Shown here: in pieces, positions 9,574 through 17,059 of the stretch
How positions within the stretch are numbered: position 1 is the first letter of the stretch
Layout of the letters: the number at the start of each line of letters is the position of its first letter
Assembly (NCBI GenBank): GCA_963169195.1
Contig: CAUJDN010000029.1
Span: 1-64,000, forward strand
DNA length: 64,000 nt
Reading direction: 5' to 3'
Origin: Acidobacteriota bacterium
GTDB taxonomy: Bacteria; Acidobacteriota; Vicinamibacteria; Vicinamibacterales; UBA2999
The notes under the pieces: generated by a model
What the model was told of the DNA's origin: nothing
Databases searched by the model: none
What the model saw: only the letters and a program-made list of their open reading frames with translations
Made by a program: the position numbers and the translations under genes

Positions 9574-11649
9574 TCAGACGGTCCCGATCACCAGCACCTC
9601 CTCGCCCAGCATGTCCGTGATCTTCACGGCCACCGTCGTCTCGCCGGGCGGGGCTGGCAGGTCGTAGCGTGCCTGCACGAATTCGGTCTTCTTCTCGGGG
9701 ATGTCCGCGAGCGCGACGGTGAACACCGCGCCTTCGTAGGCGGGGTCGATCATGATGCTGTCGACCATGGCGCGCCAGTCGTCGATGACGGGCTGCACGA
9801 CGCCGGCCTGCGAGCGAAGCCGCTCGACGATGGTCGGCGAGATGAAGTCCGTCACCTCCACGACCACCCGATCCTTCCTGCGGGCGATGCTGATCCTGGC
9901 CTTCGCGGGCGTGTGCGACAGGAAGCCGCCATGCTTCGGGTCCGACCGCAGTTCCACGACCTCGATGCGGTTGATGGCGGCCTTGCCCTTGCGCAGGCGG
10001 TTCCACTCGTCCACGGCGGCCCTGGCGGCCATCTCCATGCCCAGGCAGACCAGCAGCACGCCGCGGTCCTCGTCCGGCCGGCTGGCCAGCTCCTGCTTCA
10101 CCAGGTCGACGTCCACGGGCGACAGCGGGTGGTTGAACGGCGTGATCTTGACGAGCTGCTTCCCGCGCGTGCCGTCGAAGAACCGATCCGTGCGCGTCCG
10201 CTGCACGCCGAGGAACTCGCAGGCCAGCGCCACCGCCTCGTTGTGCTGGATCTGGAGGTCGTAGTCGTTCACCCGGTAGACGGCCAGCGACAACGGCCCG
10301 TGCGCAGGTTCCTCGCCGTCGTCGAACAGCTTCTTGTTCCGCGCACGCTCCTTCAATCCGCGCGCCTGCTCCTCAATGATCGGCTGCAGCCGCTTCATCG
10401 TCGTCTGGATGGCACCCTTGTTGATATCGCAGCCAATCCAGCGCCGCCCCAGCTTCTGCGCGACTGCAGCGGTGGTGCCGGAGCCGATGAAGCAGTCGAG
10501 GACCAAGTCGCCCGGATTCGAGTTGATCGCGAGAATTCGCTCCAGAAGCTCTGAAGGCTTCTCGGTGGGGTAGTGCGCCTCTCCCCGTCGCTGGAGGCCA
10601 CGTACCATCTTGATGTCGTCCCACCAGTCCTGTAGAGGTACACCTTTGCTCTCGTCGAGATAGCGCTTGCGGTACGGAATGCCCGACTCACTGTAAACAA
10701 GTAACCCTTTGGCCTCGAGTGCCTCCATCCGCTTCTGACTGTAGCGCCAAGCACGAGTGATGCCCTTCCACGTGAACACAGGGTTGCCTTTGATGGCGCC
10801 GCCGGGGCCAGAGATGTCGGCCTTGTTGAACCGGCGGCCCGTGCCCTCTTCGACGTTGCGATACCAAGCGTCAATTGTCGACTGAGGGAGGGGACGGAAA
10901 ACGTCATTCCACGTCGAATCGTCACTGTTCCGGTAGACGAACAGCATGTCGTGAACGGTGCCGAAATGTTTGGCCCCTTGGCCGACGTCGCTATGGGCGT
11001 CGGAACGCTTCCAGACCACTTGGTTTACGAAGCGATCTGGTCCGAAGACCTCATCCGCAACGAGCTTCAAGAAGTGCCCTCTGGTCGGGTCGCAATGCAG
11101 CCACAGCGTGCCGCTCTCGGCGAGCAACTCCTTCAACAGCAGCAGCCGCTCGTACATGAACTGCAGGTAGTTGTCGTTTGCCCAGATGTCCGTGTACTGA
11201 ATCTGCTCGCCCAGGGAGTAGGTCTCGCCGTCCACCTTCATCGAACCCTTCGGCCCGCGCAGGCTGACCTTCCGCACGTAGTCCGCGCCCGAGTCGAAGG
11301 GTGGGTCGATGTAGACGAGCTGCACCTGGCCGCGATAGCCATTGGCCAGCAGCCAGGCGAGGACGTCCTTGTTGTCGCCGTGGAACAGCAGGTTCGGCGC
11401 GTCGCGATCGGCCGACCCCTCGGCGTCGATGCGTTCGACGAGCTGCGCCGGGTAGGCCCGCACATGGCCCAGGGGGTGCTTGCCCACCCACGTCAGCATC
11501 GGCCGGCCCTTCGCGGCGGCGATCTTCACCGTCGCCGGCCTCGCCGGCTCGGCCGCAGGCTGGGCCGGAGCGGTTGCCGCCGGGCTCTCCGCCGCGGGCT
11601 TCGTTCGCGCCGCGGCGCGGGCCTTAGTCCTGACCGTCTTCTTCGCCAT
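9574..11649 (-). CDS. mod: Type III restriction-modification methyltransferase (Mod)
   Basis: A 691-residue adenine-specific DNA methyltransferase of the beta class. The catalytic DPPY-type motif comes first (VYIDPPFDSG, Asp115-Phe118) and the SAM-binding motif later (LDCFIGSGTTAA, Phe387-Thr393), the order expected of type III Mod enzymes. The target-recognition region would lie between them, and an unassigned C-terminal region follows. The ATG at 11649 has a GGAG upstream and starts inside the last 26 bases of hepT, so the two are probably translationally coupled. An upstream alternative start at 11682 is less likely. The Ala/Pro-rich N-terminal tail (residues 8-45) is unusual. It would methylate the site cut by the Res protein encoded first in the operon. 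Confidence 0.9.
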   Translation of the reverse strand: MAKKTVRTKARAAARTKPAAESPAATAPAQPAAEPARPATVKIAAAKGRPMLTWVGKHPLGHVRAYPAQLVERIDAEGSADRDAPNLLFHGDNKDVLAWLLANGYRGQVQLVYIDPPFDSGADYVRKVSLRGPKGSMKVDGETYSLGEQIQYTDIWANDNYLQFMYERLLLLKELLAESGTLWLHCDPTRGHFLKLVADEVFGPDRFVNQVVWKRSDAHSDVGQGAKHFGTVHDMLFVYRNSDDSTWNDVFRPLPQSTIDAWYRNVEEGTGRRFNKADISGPGGAIKGNPVFTWKGITRAWRYSQKRMEALEAKGLLVYSESGIPYRKRYLDESKGVPLQDWWDDIKMVRGLQRRGEAHYPTEKPSELLERILAINSNPGDLVLDCFIGSGTTAAVAQKLGRRWIGCDINKGAIQTTMKRLQPIIEEQARGLKERARNKKLFDDGEEPAHGPLSLAVYRVNDYDLQIQHNEAVALACEFLGVQRTRTDRFFDGTRGKQLVKITPFNHPLSPVDVDLVKQELASRPDEDRGVLLVCLGMEMAARAAVDEWNRLRKGKAAINRIEVVELRSDPKHGGFLSHTPAKARISIARRKDRVVVEVTDFISPTIVERLRSQAGVVQPVIDDWRAMVDSIMIDPAYEGAVFTVALADIPEKKTEFVQARYDLPAPPGETTVAVKITDMLGEEVLVIGTV

Positions 11650-11986
11650 CGGGCTCCGGAGGGGTGAGCGCGTCGAGCGCAACCATCAACTCTGGCAGAT
11701 CCTTCGACACCACCGTCCACACCGAATCCAGATCCACATCGTCGTACTCGGGGACGATGCGGTTCCGGAGCCCGATGATGGCCGGCCACTGCACCTCGCG
11801 GTGGGCCTCGCGAAAGGCCGCGGACACCCGCCTGCACGCCTCGCCGATGAGCGTGAGCTGGTAGAGCACCGCCGACTGGCGCAGATCGTCGGCGAGGAAC
11901 GCCTCCTGGTCGATGTCGGCGACGAAGCGCTGGATGGCGCGGGCCGACTGGACGATGTCGGCGATGTGCGCGAGGTCTCTATCCAT
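11624..11986 (-). CDS. hepT: HepT-like HEPN protein (DUF86) with altered RX4H motif
   Basis: A 120-residue all-helical HEPN protein of the HepT/DUF86 family, the ribonuclease toxin of HepT-MntA systems. Family features are the helix with LTLIGEACRRVS (residues 44-55) and the segment LRNRIVPEYDDVD (73-85). The catalytic motif should be RX4H; here R74 is followed by P79 instead of His. The tyrosine of the RX4HXY motif, which MntA enzymes modify with AMP, is kept (Y81). The gene overlaps the preceding Res-MNT gene by 8 bases and the following mod gene by 26, so it sits inside a restriction-modification operon. RNase activity is doubtful; it may act as a regulatory or binding partner. Confidence 0.85.
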   Translation of the reverse strand: MDRDLAHIADIVQSARAIQRFVADIDQEAFLADDLRQSAVLYQLTLIGEACRRVSAAFREAHREVQWPAIIGLRNRIVPEYDDVDLDSVWTVVSKDLPELMVALDALTPPEPDGEEDGQD

Positions 11987-14927
11987 GAATCACGCGGGCC
12001 GAGTCGAGGATCGCACGCCGGCGCATCCAGTTGCGGCTCTGTTCCACAGCCTTGCGGCTGACGAGGTCCACGTCACGGCCGACGATGGCCCGCAGATCCT
12101 CGGTCATGTCGTGCAGCGCCAGCCCGGGAGCGGAGGTGCCGGGCGCCAGGGTGTAGAGGAAGTCCACGTCGCTGTCCGGGCGGAAGTCGGACCGCAGCGC
12201 CGACCCGAAGACCTCCAGTTGCTGCACGCCCCACTTGCGGCAGAACCCGGCCAGGCGGTCGCGGTCCAGCGGGATCGGGAGGTAGAACTCCTCGCGCTCG
12301 GCGAACTGCAGGACGGGGGACATGCGATCGAAGGGCACCTGGTCGGTGGCCGTGAAGATCATCTCGTACTTCACCCGATCCGGGTTCAGGTCTTCCCATG
12401 CCCGCACGGCCATCGCCTTCCGTCCCTGCTGGCCGTCCACCGGGTCGTCCTTCGACCGCAGGCTCTTGATCTCCACGATCATCACCCGGCCAGAGCCGGG
12501 TGGGTCCTCGGCGTGCCGCGGCTTCTTCCGGATGATGAAGTCGGGTGTGTAGCGGTGCCACCGGCCGTCCTCGGTCCTGTACTCGACGAAGAAGTCGGTC
12601 TTGGCCGGGTCGGTCAGCCCGCCGGTGAAGTAGATGTCCTCCACCTCCCAGAGCTTCACGTTGAGCTGCGCGAGCAGCTTCTCGAAGAAGTCCTGCTCGG
12701 GCTTGGAATCGAAGTCGAGCGGGGAATAGTAGAAGCCGAGGTTCCGGCGGTTCCGGTCCTTCCAATCGTCCCAGCTGAGGAGGTACTGCTCCTGATCGAC
12801 GCGGTAGTTGATCTCGGTGGTGTAGACGCGGCGTCCCTTGTCGTCGGTGGCCTGGACGAAGCCCTCGGGCTTGACGAGCGCCAGCGCCACTTCGACGCGC
12901 TCCTCGTAAACGTCGTAGTGGCAGACCTGGGCTTCGATCTGTTCCGACAACCCATCGAGCGCAGGCCCTGGCACCTCGCCGCCGGGATAGAGCTCGCGGA
13001 GTTGTCCGGCCAGCTCGAGGGGATCCAGGCGATAGCGAGCGCTCAGCTCGCAGGCGGCAGCGAAGACGTCCAGGGTCTGCTCGGCGACGTCCACCGACTC
13101 GCTCGCCGACACTGGCCGCAGGGCGCGCCTCGACCCTCGCCGGGCATCCAACGTCATCGTGGTTCGCGTTCCCTGCCTGGTCTCGACCGACGGTGCGGTC
13201 AACACGAGCGGTGTGTCGCCGGCCGGCTTGCGGACAACGCGGCGCTCCGTACGCGTCAGCACGAGCGGCGGCACCTTTACCCGGCGCAGCACCAGTGTCG
13301 CCCTCCGGCGTTGCGCGTTCGCGGTCCCCAACGTGGCGATCTTCTCGCCATAGGTCTCGCCCAGCTGCCGGTCGAGCACGCCGTAGTTCTCTTCCGACAG
13401 GTAGATCCGGGCCTTGTGCGTGTTGCCGGGCACCTGCCGGAGGCAGCGCGTGGCCGCCTGCAGCACGAAGTTGTTCGACGATTTCAGCTTGCGCGCCAGC
13501 GCGCACGCGAACAGGCTCGGGCAGTTCCAGCCTTCCGTGCCCTTGTTCACCAGCAGGATGACGCGCTCGGGCTGGGCGGGATCGTTGAGGCGGTTGAAGG
13601 CGTCCTCGTCGCGGGCCTTCGTCAAGGCCTGGTCCGAGGTGTTCACCAGCACCAGGCTGGGGCTCAGGCCGAGACGGGCCAGCGTGGCGTCGACGACCGG
13701 CCGCATCGCCGCCAGGTCGTCGGTTTGCGGAAAGTAGATGGCCAGCCGTGCCGGCGCCCCGTTCGGCAGGTGGACGTCGCGGTAGTCGCGGAAGAAGCCC
13801 TCGACCACCTGCGCGACGTACTCCTCGGTGTCGACCGACCCGAACGTCACGATGTTGTCGGAGACGTCCTTGAGGATGCCCTCGCGGATGCCCTCCGACA
13901 GCCCGTACCAGATGACGACGTCCAGCAGCGGCTGGCGATTGAAGTAGGGCGTGCCGGTCGTGTTGACGACGACGATGAGATTCGTCTGCGCGTGGAGGTA
14001 GTCCACGGTCTTGCGGACCTTCTTCAGCTCGGTGTCCATCGACTGCCCGTAGGTGTGATGGGCCTCGTCCGAGAACACCGCGAGGTGAGGGAGGGCGGCA
14101 ATGGCCTGCAGGCGGCGGTTGGCCACCTCCTGTCGGGCCTCGTCCAGCTTGAGGGGCGAGAGCAGCGGCCCGATGTCCGCCTTTCGCACCGTCTCCTTCT
14201 GGATGCGGATCTTCTCGGTGTTGGTGACGACGACGTTGAAGAGCGAGCCCGGGATCACCGGAATCGTGCTCTCGCCATCGCGTGTGAAGGTGAATTTCAC
14301 CGAGGCGGCAAACGTCTTGTGGAAGCGCGGCGGCAGGATGCGGTCGTAGGGCGCCGACAGCAGTTCGCGGAGCGATTCGAGAATCACCTTGCCGGGCGCG
14401 AAGACGAGCGCGTTCTGGACGAAGTCGCCCTCCGGGTGCTCGTCCGCCATGGCGAACTCGGTGGCGATGATGGCGGCGATGAGGATGGTCTTGCCCGCGC
14501 CCATGGCGAGGGCCATGATGTAGCTCGGATAGTCGAGCGTCAGCGTTTCGCGCAGGGCCTCCAGCTTGTACCGCTTCACCTGCGCATCGTCTGTCCGGAC
14601 GCGGTCGAGAAGGCCGTCGGTCCCGACATCAAGGGCCAGATTCTTCAGATCGGGGTGAGACAGCCCCAGGCCATCGAGGAGCTGGGCATTGTTGGGGAAG
14701 GCGTCGCGATACAGATCCAGCATCCCGGGCGTGCCGCGCACGATGCGGAGGTACCAGTACGTCTCGAGCGCACGCAGTTGGGGCGTTCGAAGGAATCGAA
14801 CCTGCCCCGAATCGTCCGATCCCGCGGCGAATTCGAGGATCTCCGCGACGGCCGGAAACGTGTCGGAAGGGTAGTGCGCCGCGCGCCAGGCATCGATTTC
14901 TGCGGCCAGCCTCTCGTGCAGCGTCAC
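11979..14927 (-). CDS. res: Type III restriction Res subunit with fused C-terminal MntA-like nucleotidyltransferase
   Basis: A 982-residue protein. The N-terminal two thirds is a superfamily 2 helicase: Walker A AMGAGKT (K146), DEAH box FSDEAHHTYG (287-290), TGTPYFNR, and a C-terminal helicase half ending near NFVLQAATRCLRQVPG. A PD-(D/E)XK nuclease follows (YTPDFII, then MIVEIKS). Residues ~870-982 form a minimal nucleotidyltransferase: G908-S909, then S919-D920-x-D922 (FGSALRSDFRPDSDVDF) and VDLV, all active-site acids present. This is the MntA antitoxin fold, here in frame with Res. A TAGAAT -10-like box ends 6 bases before the GTG start, suggesting a leaderless transcript. It would cut DNA with Mod and may AMPylate the adjacent HepT. 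Confidence 0.88.
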   Translation of the reverse strand: MTLHERLAAEIDAWRAAHYPSDTFPAVAEILEFAAGSDDSGQVRFLRTPQLRALETYWYLRIVRGTPGMLDLYRDAFPNNAQLLDGLGLSHPDLKNLALDVGTDGLLDRVRTDDAQVKRYKLEALRETLTLDYPSYIMALAMGAGKTILIAAIIATEFAMADEHPEGDFVQNALVFAPGKVILESLRELLSAPYDRILPPRFHKTFAASVKFTFTRDGESTIPVIPGSLFNVVVTNTEKIRIQKETVRKADIGPLLSPLKLDEARQEVANRRLQAIAALPHLAVFSDEAHHTYGQSMDTELKKVRKTVDYLHAQTNLIVVVNTTGTPYFNRQPLLDVVIWYGLSEGIREGILKDVSDNIVTFGSVDTEEYVAQVVEGFFRDYRDVHLPNGAPARLAIYFPQTDDLAAMRPVVDATLARLGLSPSLVLVNTSDQALTKARDEDAFNRLNDPAQPERVILLVNKGTEGWNCPSLFACALARKLKSSNNFVLQAATRCLRQVPGNTHKARIYLSEENYGVLDRQLGETYGEKIATLGTANAQRRRATLVLRRVKVPPLVLTRTERRVVRKPAGDTPLVLTAPSVETRQGTRTTMTLDARRGSRRALRPVSASESVDVAEQTLDVFAAACELSARYRLDPLELAGQLRELYPGGEVPGPALDGLSEQIEAQVCHYDVYEERVEVALALVKPEGFVQATDDKGRRVYTTEINYRVDQEQYLLSWDDWKDRNRRNLGFYYSPLDFDSKPEQDFFEKLLAQLNVKLWEVEDIYFTGGLTDPAKTDFFVEYRTEDGRWHRYTPDFIIRKKPRHAEDPPGSGRVMIVEIKSLRSKDDPVDGQQGRKAMAVRAWEDLNPDRVKYEMIFTATDQVPFDRMSPVLQFAEREEFYLPIPLDRDRLAGFCRKWGVQQLEVFGSALRSDFRPDSDVDFLYTLAPGTSAPGLALHDMTEDLRAIVGRDVDLVSRKAVEQSRNWMRRRAILDSARVIHG

Positions 14928-14965
14928 CGGGGTATTCTACGGTAGCCAGCCATGGGAGAATCCCG

Positions 14966-15649
14966 ATGAATCCTTCGTGCGCCCTTCGTGTTCCTCGTGG
15001 TCTTCGTGGTTTCCTTCTCGCCTGTTGCAGCGTGGCGGCGGTCACCCTCGCCGCACAGACCGGGCCGCCGGTGGATCCGAAGGCCACGCGCCAGGCCGAT
15101 CTCGTGGAGCTGGTGAAGCTGGATCCCACCATCGAGCTCGACATCCGCTATGCGGGCACGAACAACTTCCTGGGCGAGCCGGTGTATCCCGAGGCGCGTG
15201 CGTTTCTCCAGCGGCCCGCGGCCGAGGCGCTGCTGGCGGCACACAAGGATCTGGCCCGGCACGGCTACGGCCTGCTCATCCACGACGGCTATCGCCCCTG
15301 GGCCATCACGAAGCTGTTCTGGGACATGACCAGCGGAGCGCAGCGCGAGTTCGTCGCGGACCCGAAGAGCGGATCGAAGCACAATCGCGGCTGCGCCGTG
15401 GACCTGACGCTGTACGACCTGGCGCTGGGGACGGCTGTCGAGATGCCGGGCGGGTACGACGAGATGACGCGCCGCTCGTACCCGGACTACCTGGGCGGAC
15501 CTCCCGAAGCGCGCGGCAAGCGGGACCTGCTGCGCCAGGTGATGGAGCGCCACGGCTTCACCGTGGAGCCGAACGAGTGGTGGCACTTCAACTACCGGGA
15601 GTGGGAGCAGTATCCCATCCTCGACATCCCCTTCTCGGCCATCCGCTGA
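14966..15649 (+). CDS. Secreted D-Ala-D-Ala dipeptidase (VanX/M15D family)
   Basis: A 227-residue zinc dipeptidase. The metal site is complete: SKHNRGCAVD gives His139 and Asp146, and EWWHF gives catalytic Glu204 and ligand His207. The early segment LDIRYAGTNNFLG and the stretch HDGYRPWAITKLF are also family hallmarks. A signal peptide covers residues 1-29, so it acts in the periplasm on peptidoglycan-derived D-Ala-D-Ala, more likely in cell-wall recycling than vancomycin resistance, since no vanHA genes are near. The ATG follows GGGAG. The DNA coding the signal peptide contains a CTTCGTG-type repeat seen elsewhere in the window. A tandem repeat tract follows the stop. Confidence 0.88.
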   Translation: MNPSCALRVPRGLRGFLLACCSVAAVTLAAQTGPPVDPKATRQADLVELVKLDPTIELDIRYAGTNNFLGEPVYPEARAFLQRPAAEALLAAHKDLARHGYGLLIHDGYRPWAITKLFWDMTSGAQREFVADPKSGSKHNRGCAVDLTLYDLALGTAVEMPGGYDEMTRRSYPDYLGGPPEARGKRDLLRQVMERHGFTVEPNEWWHFNYREWEQYPILDIPFSAIR

Positions 15650-15670
15650 CGAAGAAGAGGCCGAAGCGTC

Positions 15671-15731
15671 CAAGCCCTCAAGCCCTCAAGCCCTCAAGCC
15701 CTCAAGCCCCAAGCCCCAAGCCCCAAGCCCC
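15671..15731 (+). repeat. CAAGCCC(T) tandem repeat tract 3' of the dipeptidase gene
   Basis: Eight-base units CAAGCCCT repeat four times, then pass into seven-base AAGCCCC units. The tract starts 22 bases after the dipeptidase stop and runs up to the stop codon of the convergent amidohydrolase. The unit reads CAAGCCC in the sense direction of the dipeptidase, as in the tract after addA at 58139-58221. Confidence 0.9.
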
Positions 15732-17059
15732 TACTGCCGCGTTGCGCGCGAGCGCGGCGTATCCAGGCTCACCGGCCAGCCGTGCACGAAGACGTGCTTT
15801 ACCTCCGCCTTTTCGTCGAAGAGATCGCCCGAGGTCAGCACGAGGTTGGCGAGCTTGCCGACCTCGATGGAGCCCATTCGGTCCGCCACGCCGGCCATCC
15901 GCGCGGCGTCCAGGGTGAGCGCGGCCAGCGCGCGTTCGCGCGCAAGGCCCTGCTGCACGGCCCTTGCGGCGTTCTTCACGACGTCCGTCGGATTCTCCAG
16001 CCCGGCCGAGGCGAAGGCGAAGGGCACGCCCGCCTTGGCCAGTGACGCGCCCGTCGCGGGCGCCTGCGCCCTGGCTCGAAGCGTGGGCAGCGGCTCGTCG
16101 GCGTCCGGCGCGAGCGACTCGGGACGCGTCGGGTAGTTCAGGCTCAGCACGACGCGGGCGTCCGCGGCCTTCAACTCGTCCACCACCAGGCCCGCCTCGC
16201 GGCCGCCGGTGACCATCGGCTGCAGCGAGAAGCTCTTCGCCATCTCCAGCGCGCGCAGGATCTCGGCCGCCGTGTCGGCCTGGAACGCCACGGGCAGGTG
16301 TCCGGCCAGCGCGGGCTGCAGCGCGTCGAGCGCGGGGTCGTACGCGGCACCGGCGGCGGGCGCGTTGGCCGCGCGCCCGTAGTGCTGGCCGTCGAGCAGC
16401 GCCTGGCGCACGAAGGCGATGACGCCCATCAGGGAGTTCGGATACGCGTTGCCGCCGGCGGGGCGCTCCGAGAAGGTCACGTGCAGCGCCACGGGTGAGC
16501 GCAGGACCAGCGGCTGCTTTCGCGGATCGGCCACGGCGCCAATCTGGGGATCGTCGGGCGGCAGGGCCGTCGTGATGAGCGCGCTCTGGCCGCGGATGGC
16601 ATCGCCGTTCGGCGTGGCGAGGATGGCCGTGATGCCGGCGGCGGCGGCGCGCGCCAGCGCAGGCGAGGCGGGGTCCACGACGTCCGCCGCACGGAAGTGC
16701 GCCCGCCGCAGGTAGTCGGCCTTCACGCGCTCGACGTCCTCGGTGGTGCGGGGATTCTCGGCGCGGGGCGCGGGCGGCAGCGCGAGGCCGGCCGCGCTGC
16801 CCATGTCGATCAGGCCGGGATAGACGGTCAGTCCGGCGCCATCGACGACCTGTGCGCCGGGAGGCACGGCCACGCCCGCGCCGACGGCGGCGATGAGGCC
16901 GTCGCGGACCACCACCGTGCCGCCCTCGATCACCGGGCCCGACACGGGCACGATGCGCGCGCCCCGGATGGCGTGGAGCGCGCCTTGCGCGCGAAGGCCC
17001 GGCGCCAGCAGGACCGCGGCGCCGATCAGGAGAAGGACGGATCGAAGCGGCGCGCTCAC
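15731..17059 (-). CDS. Secreted amidohydrolase-like protein without the HxH metal motif
   Basis: A 442-residue protein of the amidohydrolase superfamily. The GTG at 17059 overlaps the TGA of the upstream gene (GTGA) and gives a signal peptide (LRSVLLLIGAAVLLAPGLRA). The N-terminal beta-sandwich (GARIVPVSGPVIEGGTVVV) and the C-terminal EVGKLANLVLTSGDLF segment are typical. The metal-binding site normally read as GLIDxHxH is GLIDMGSA, so both histidines are missing, and no compensating cluster is obvious. It probably no longer hydrolyses by the standard mechanism. It is co-transcribed with the 881-residue amidohydrolase, to whose degenerate second half it is similar, and may be a partner subunit. 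Confidence 0.8.
   Translation of the reverse strand: MSAPLRSVLLLIGAAVLLAPGLRAQGALHAIRGARIVPVSGPVIEGGTVVVRDGLIAAVGAGVAVPPGAQVVDGAGLTVYPGLIDMGSAAGLALPPAPRAENPRTTEDVERVKADYLRRAHFRAADVVDPASPALARAAAAGITAILATPNGDAIRGQSALITTALPPDDPQIGAVADPRKQPLVLRSPVALHVTFSERPAGGNAYPNSLMGVIAFVRQALLDGQHYGRAANAPAAGAAYDPALDALQPALAGHLPVAFQADTAAEILRALEMAKSFSLQPMVTGGREAGLVVDELKAADARVVLSLNYPTRPESLAPDADEPLPTLRARAQAPATGASLAKAGVPFAFASAGLENPTDVVKNAARAVQQGLARERALAALTLDAARMAGVADRMGSIEVGKLANLVLTSGDLFDEKAEVKHVFVHGWPVSLDTPRSRATRQ

Noticed and set aside
11913-14945. 1010-codon plus-strand frame opposite the Res-MNT gene
   Set aside because: It is an antisense shadow; all recognisable motifs (Walker A, DEAH, nuclease, MNT) are on the minus strand.
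14966-15649. Vancomycin resistance cluster
   Set aside because: Only a VanX-like dipeptidase is present; there is no VanH- or VanA-type ligase, and the protein carries a signal peptide.
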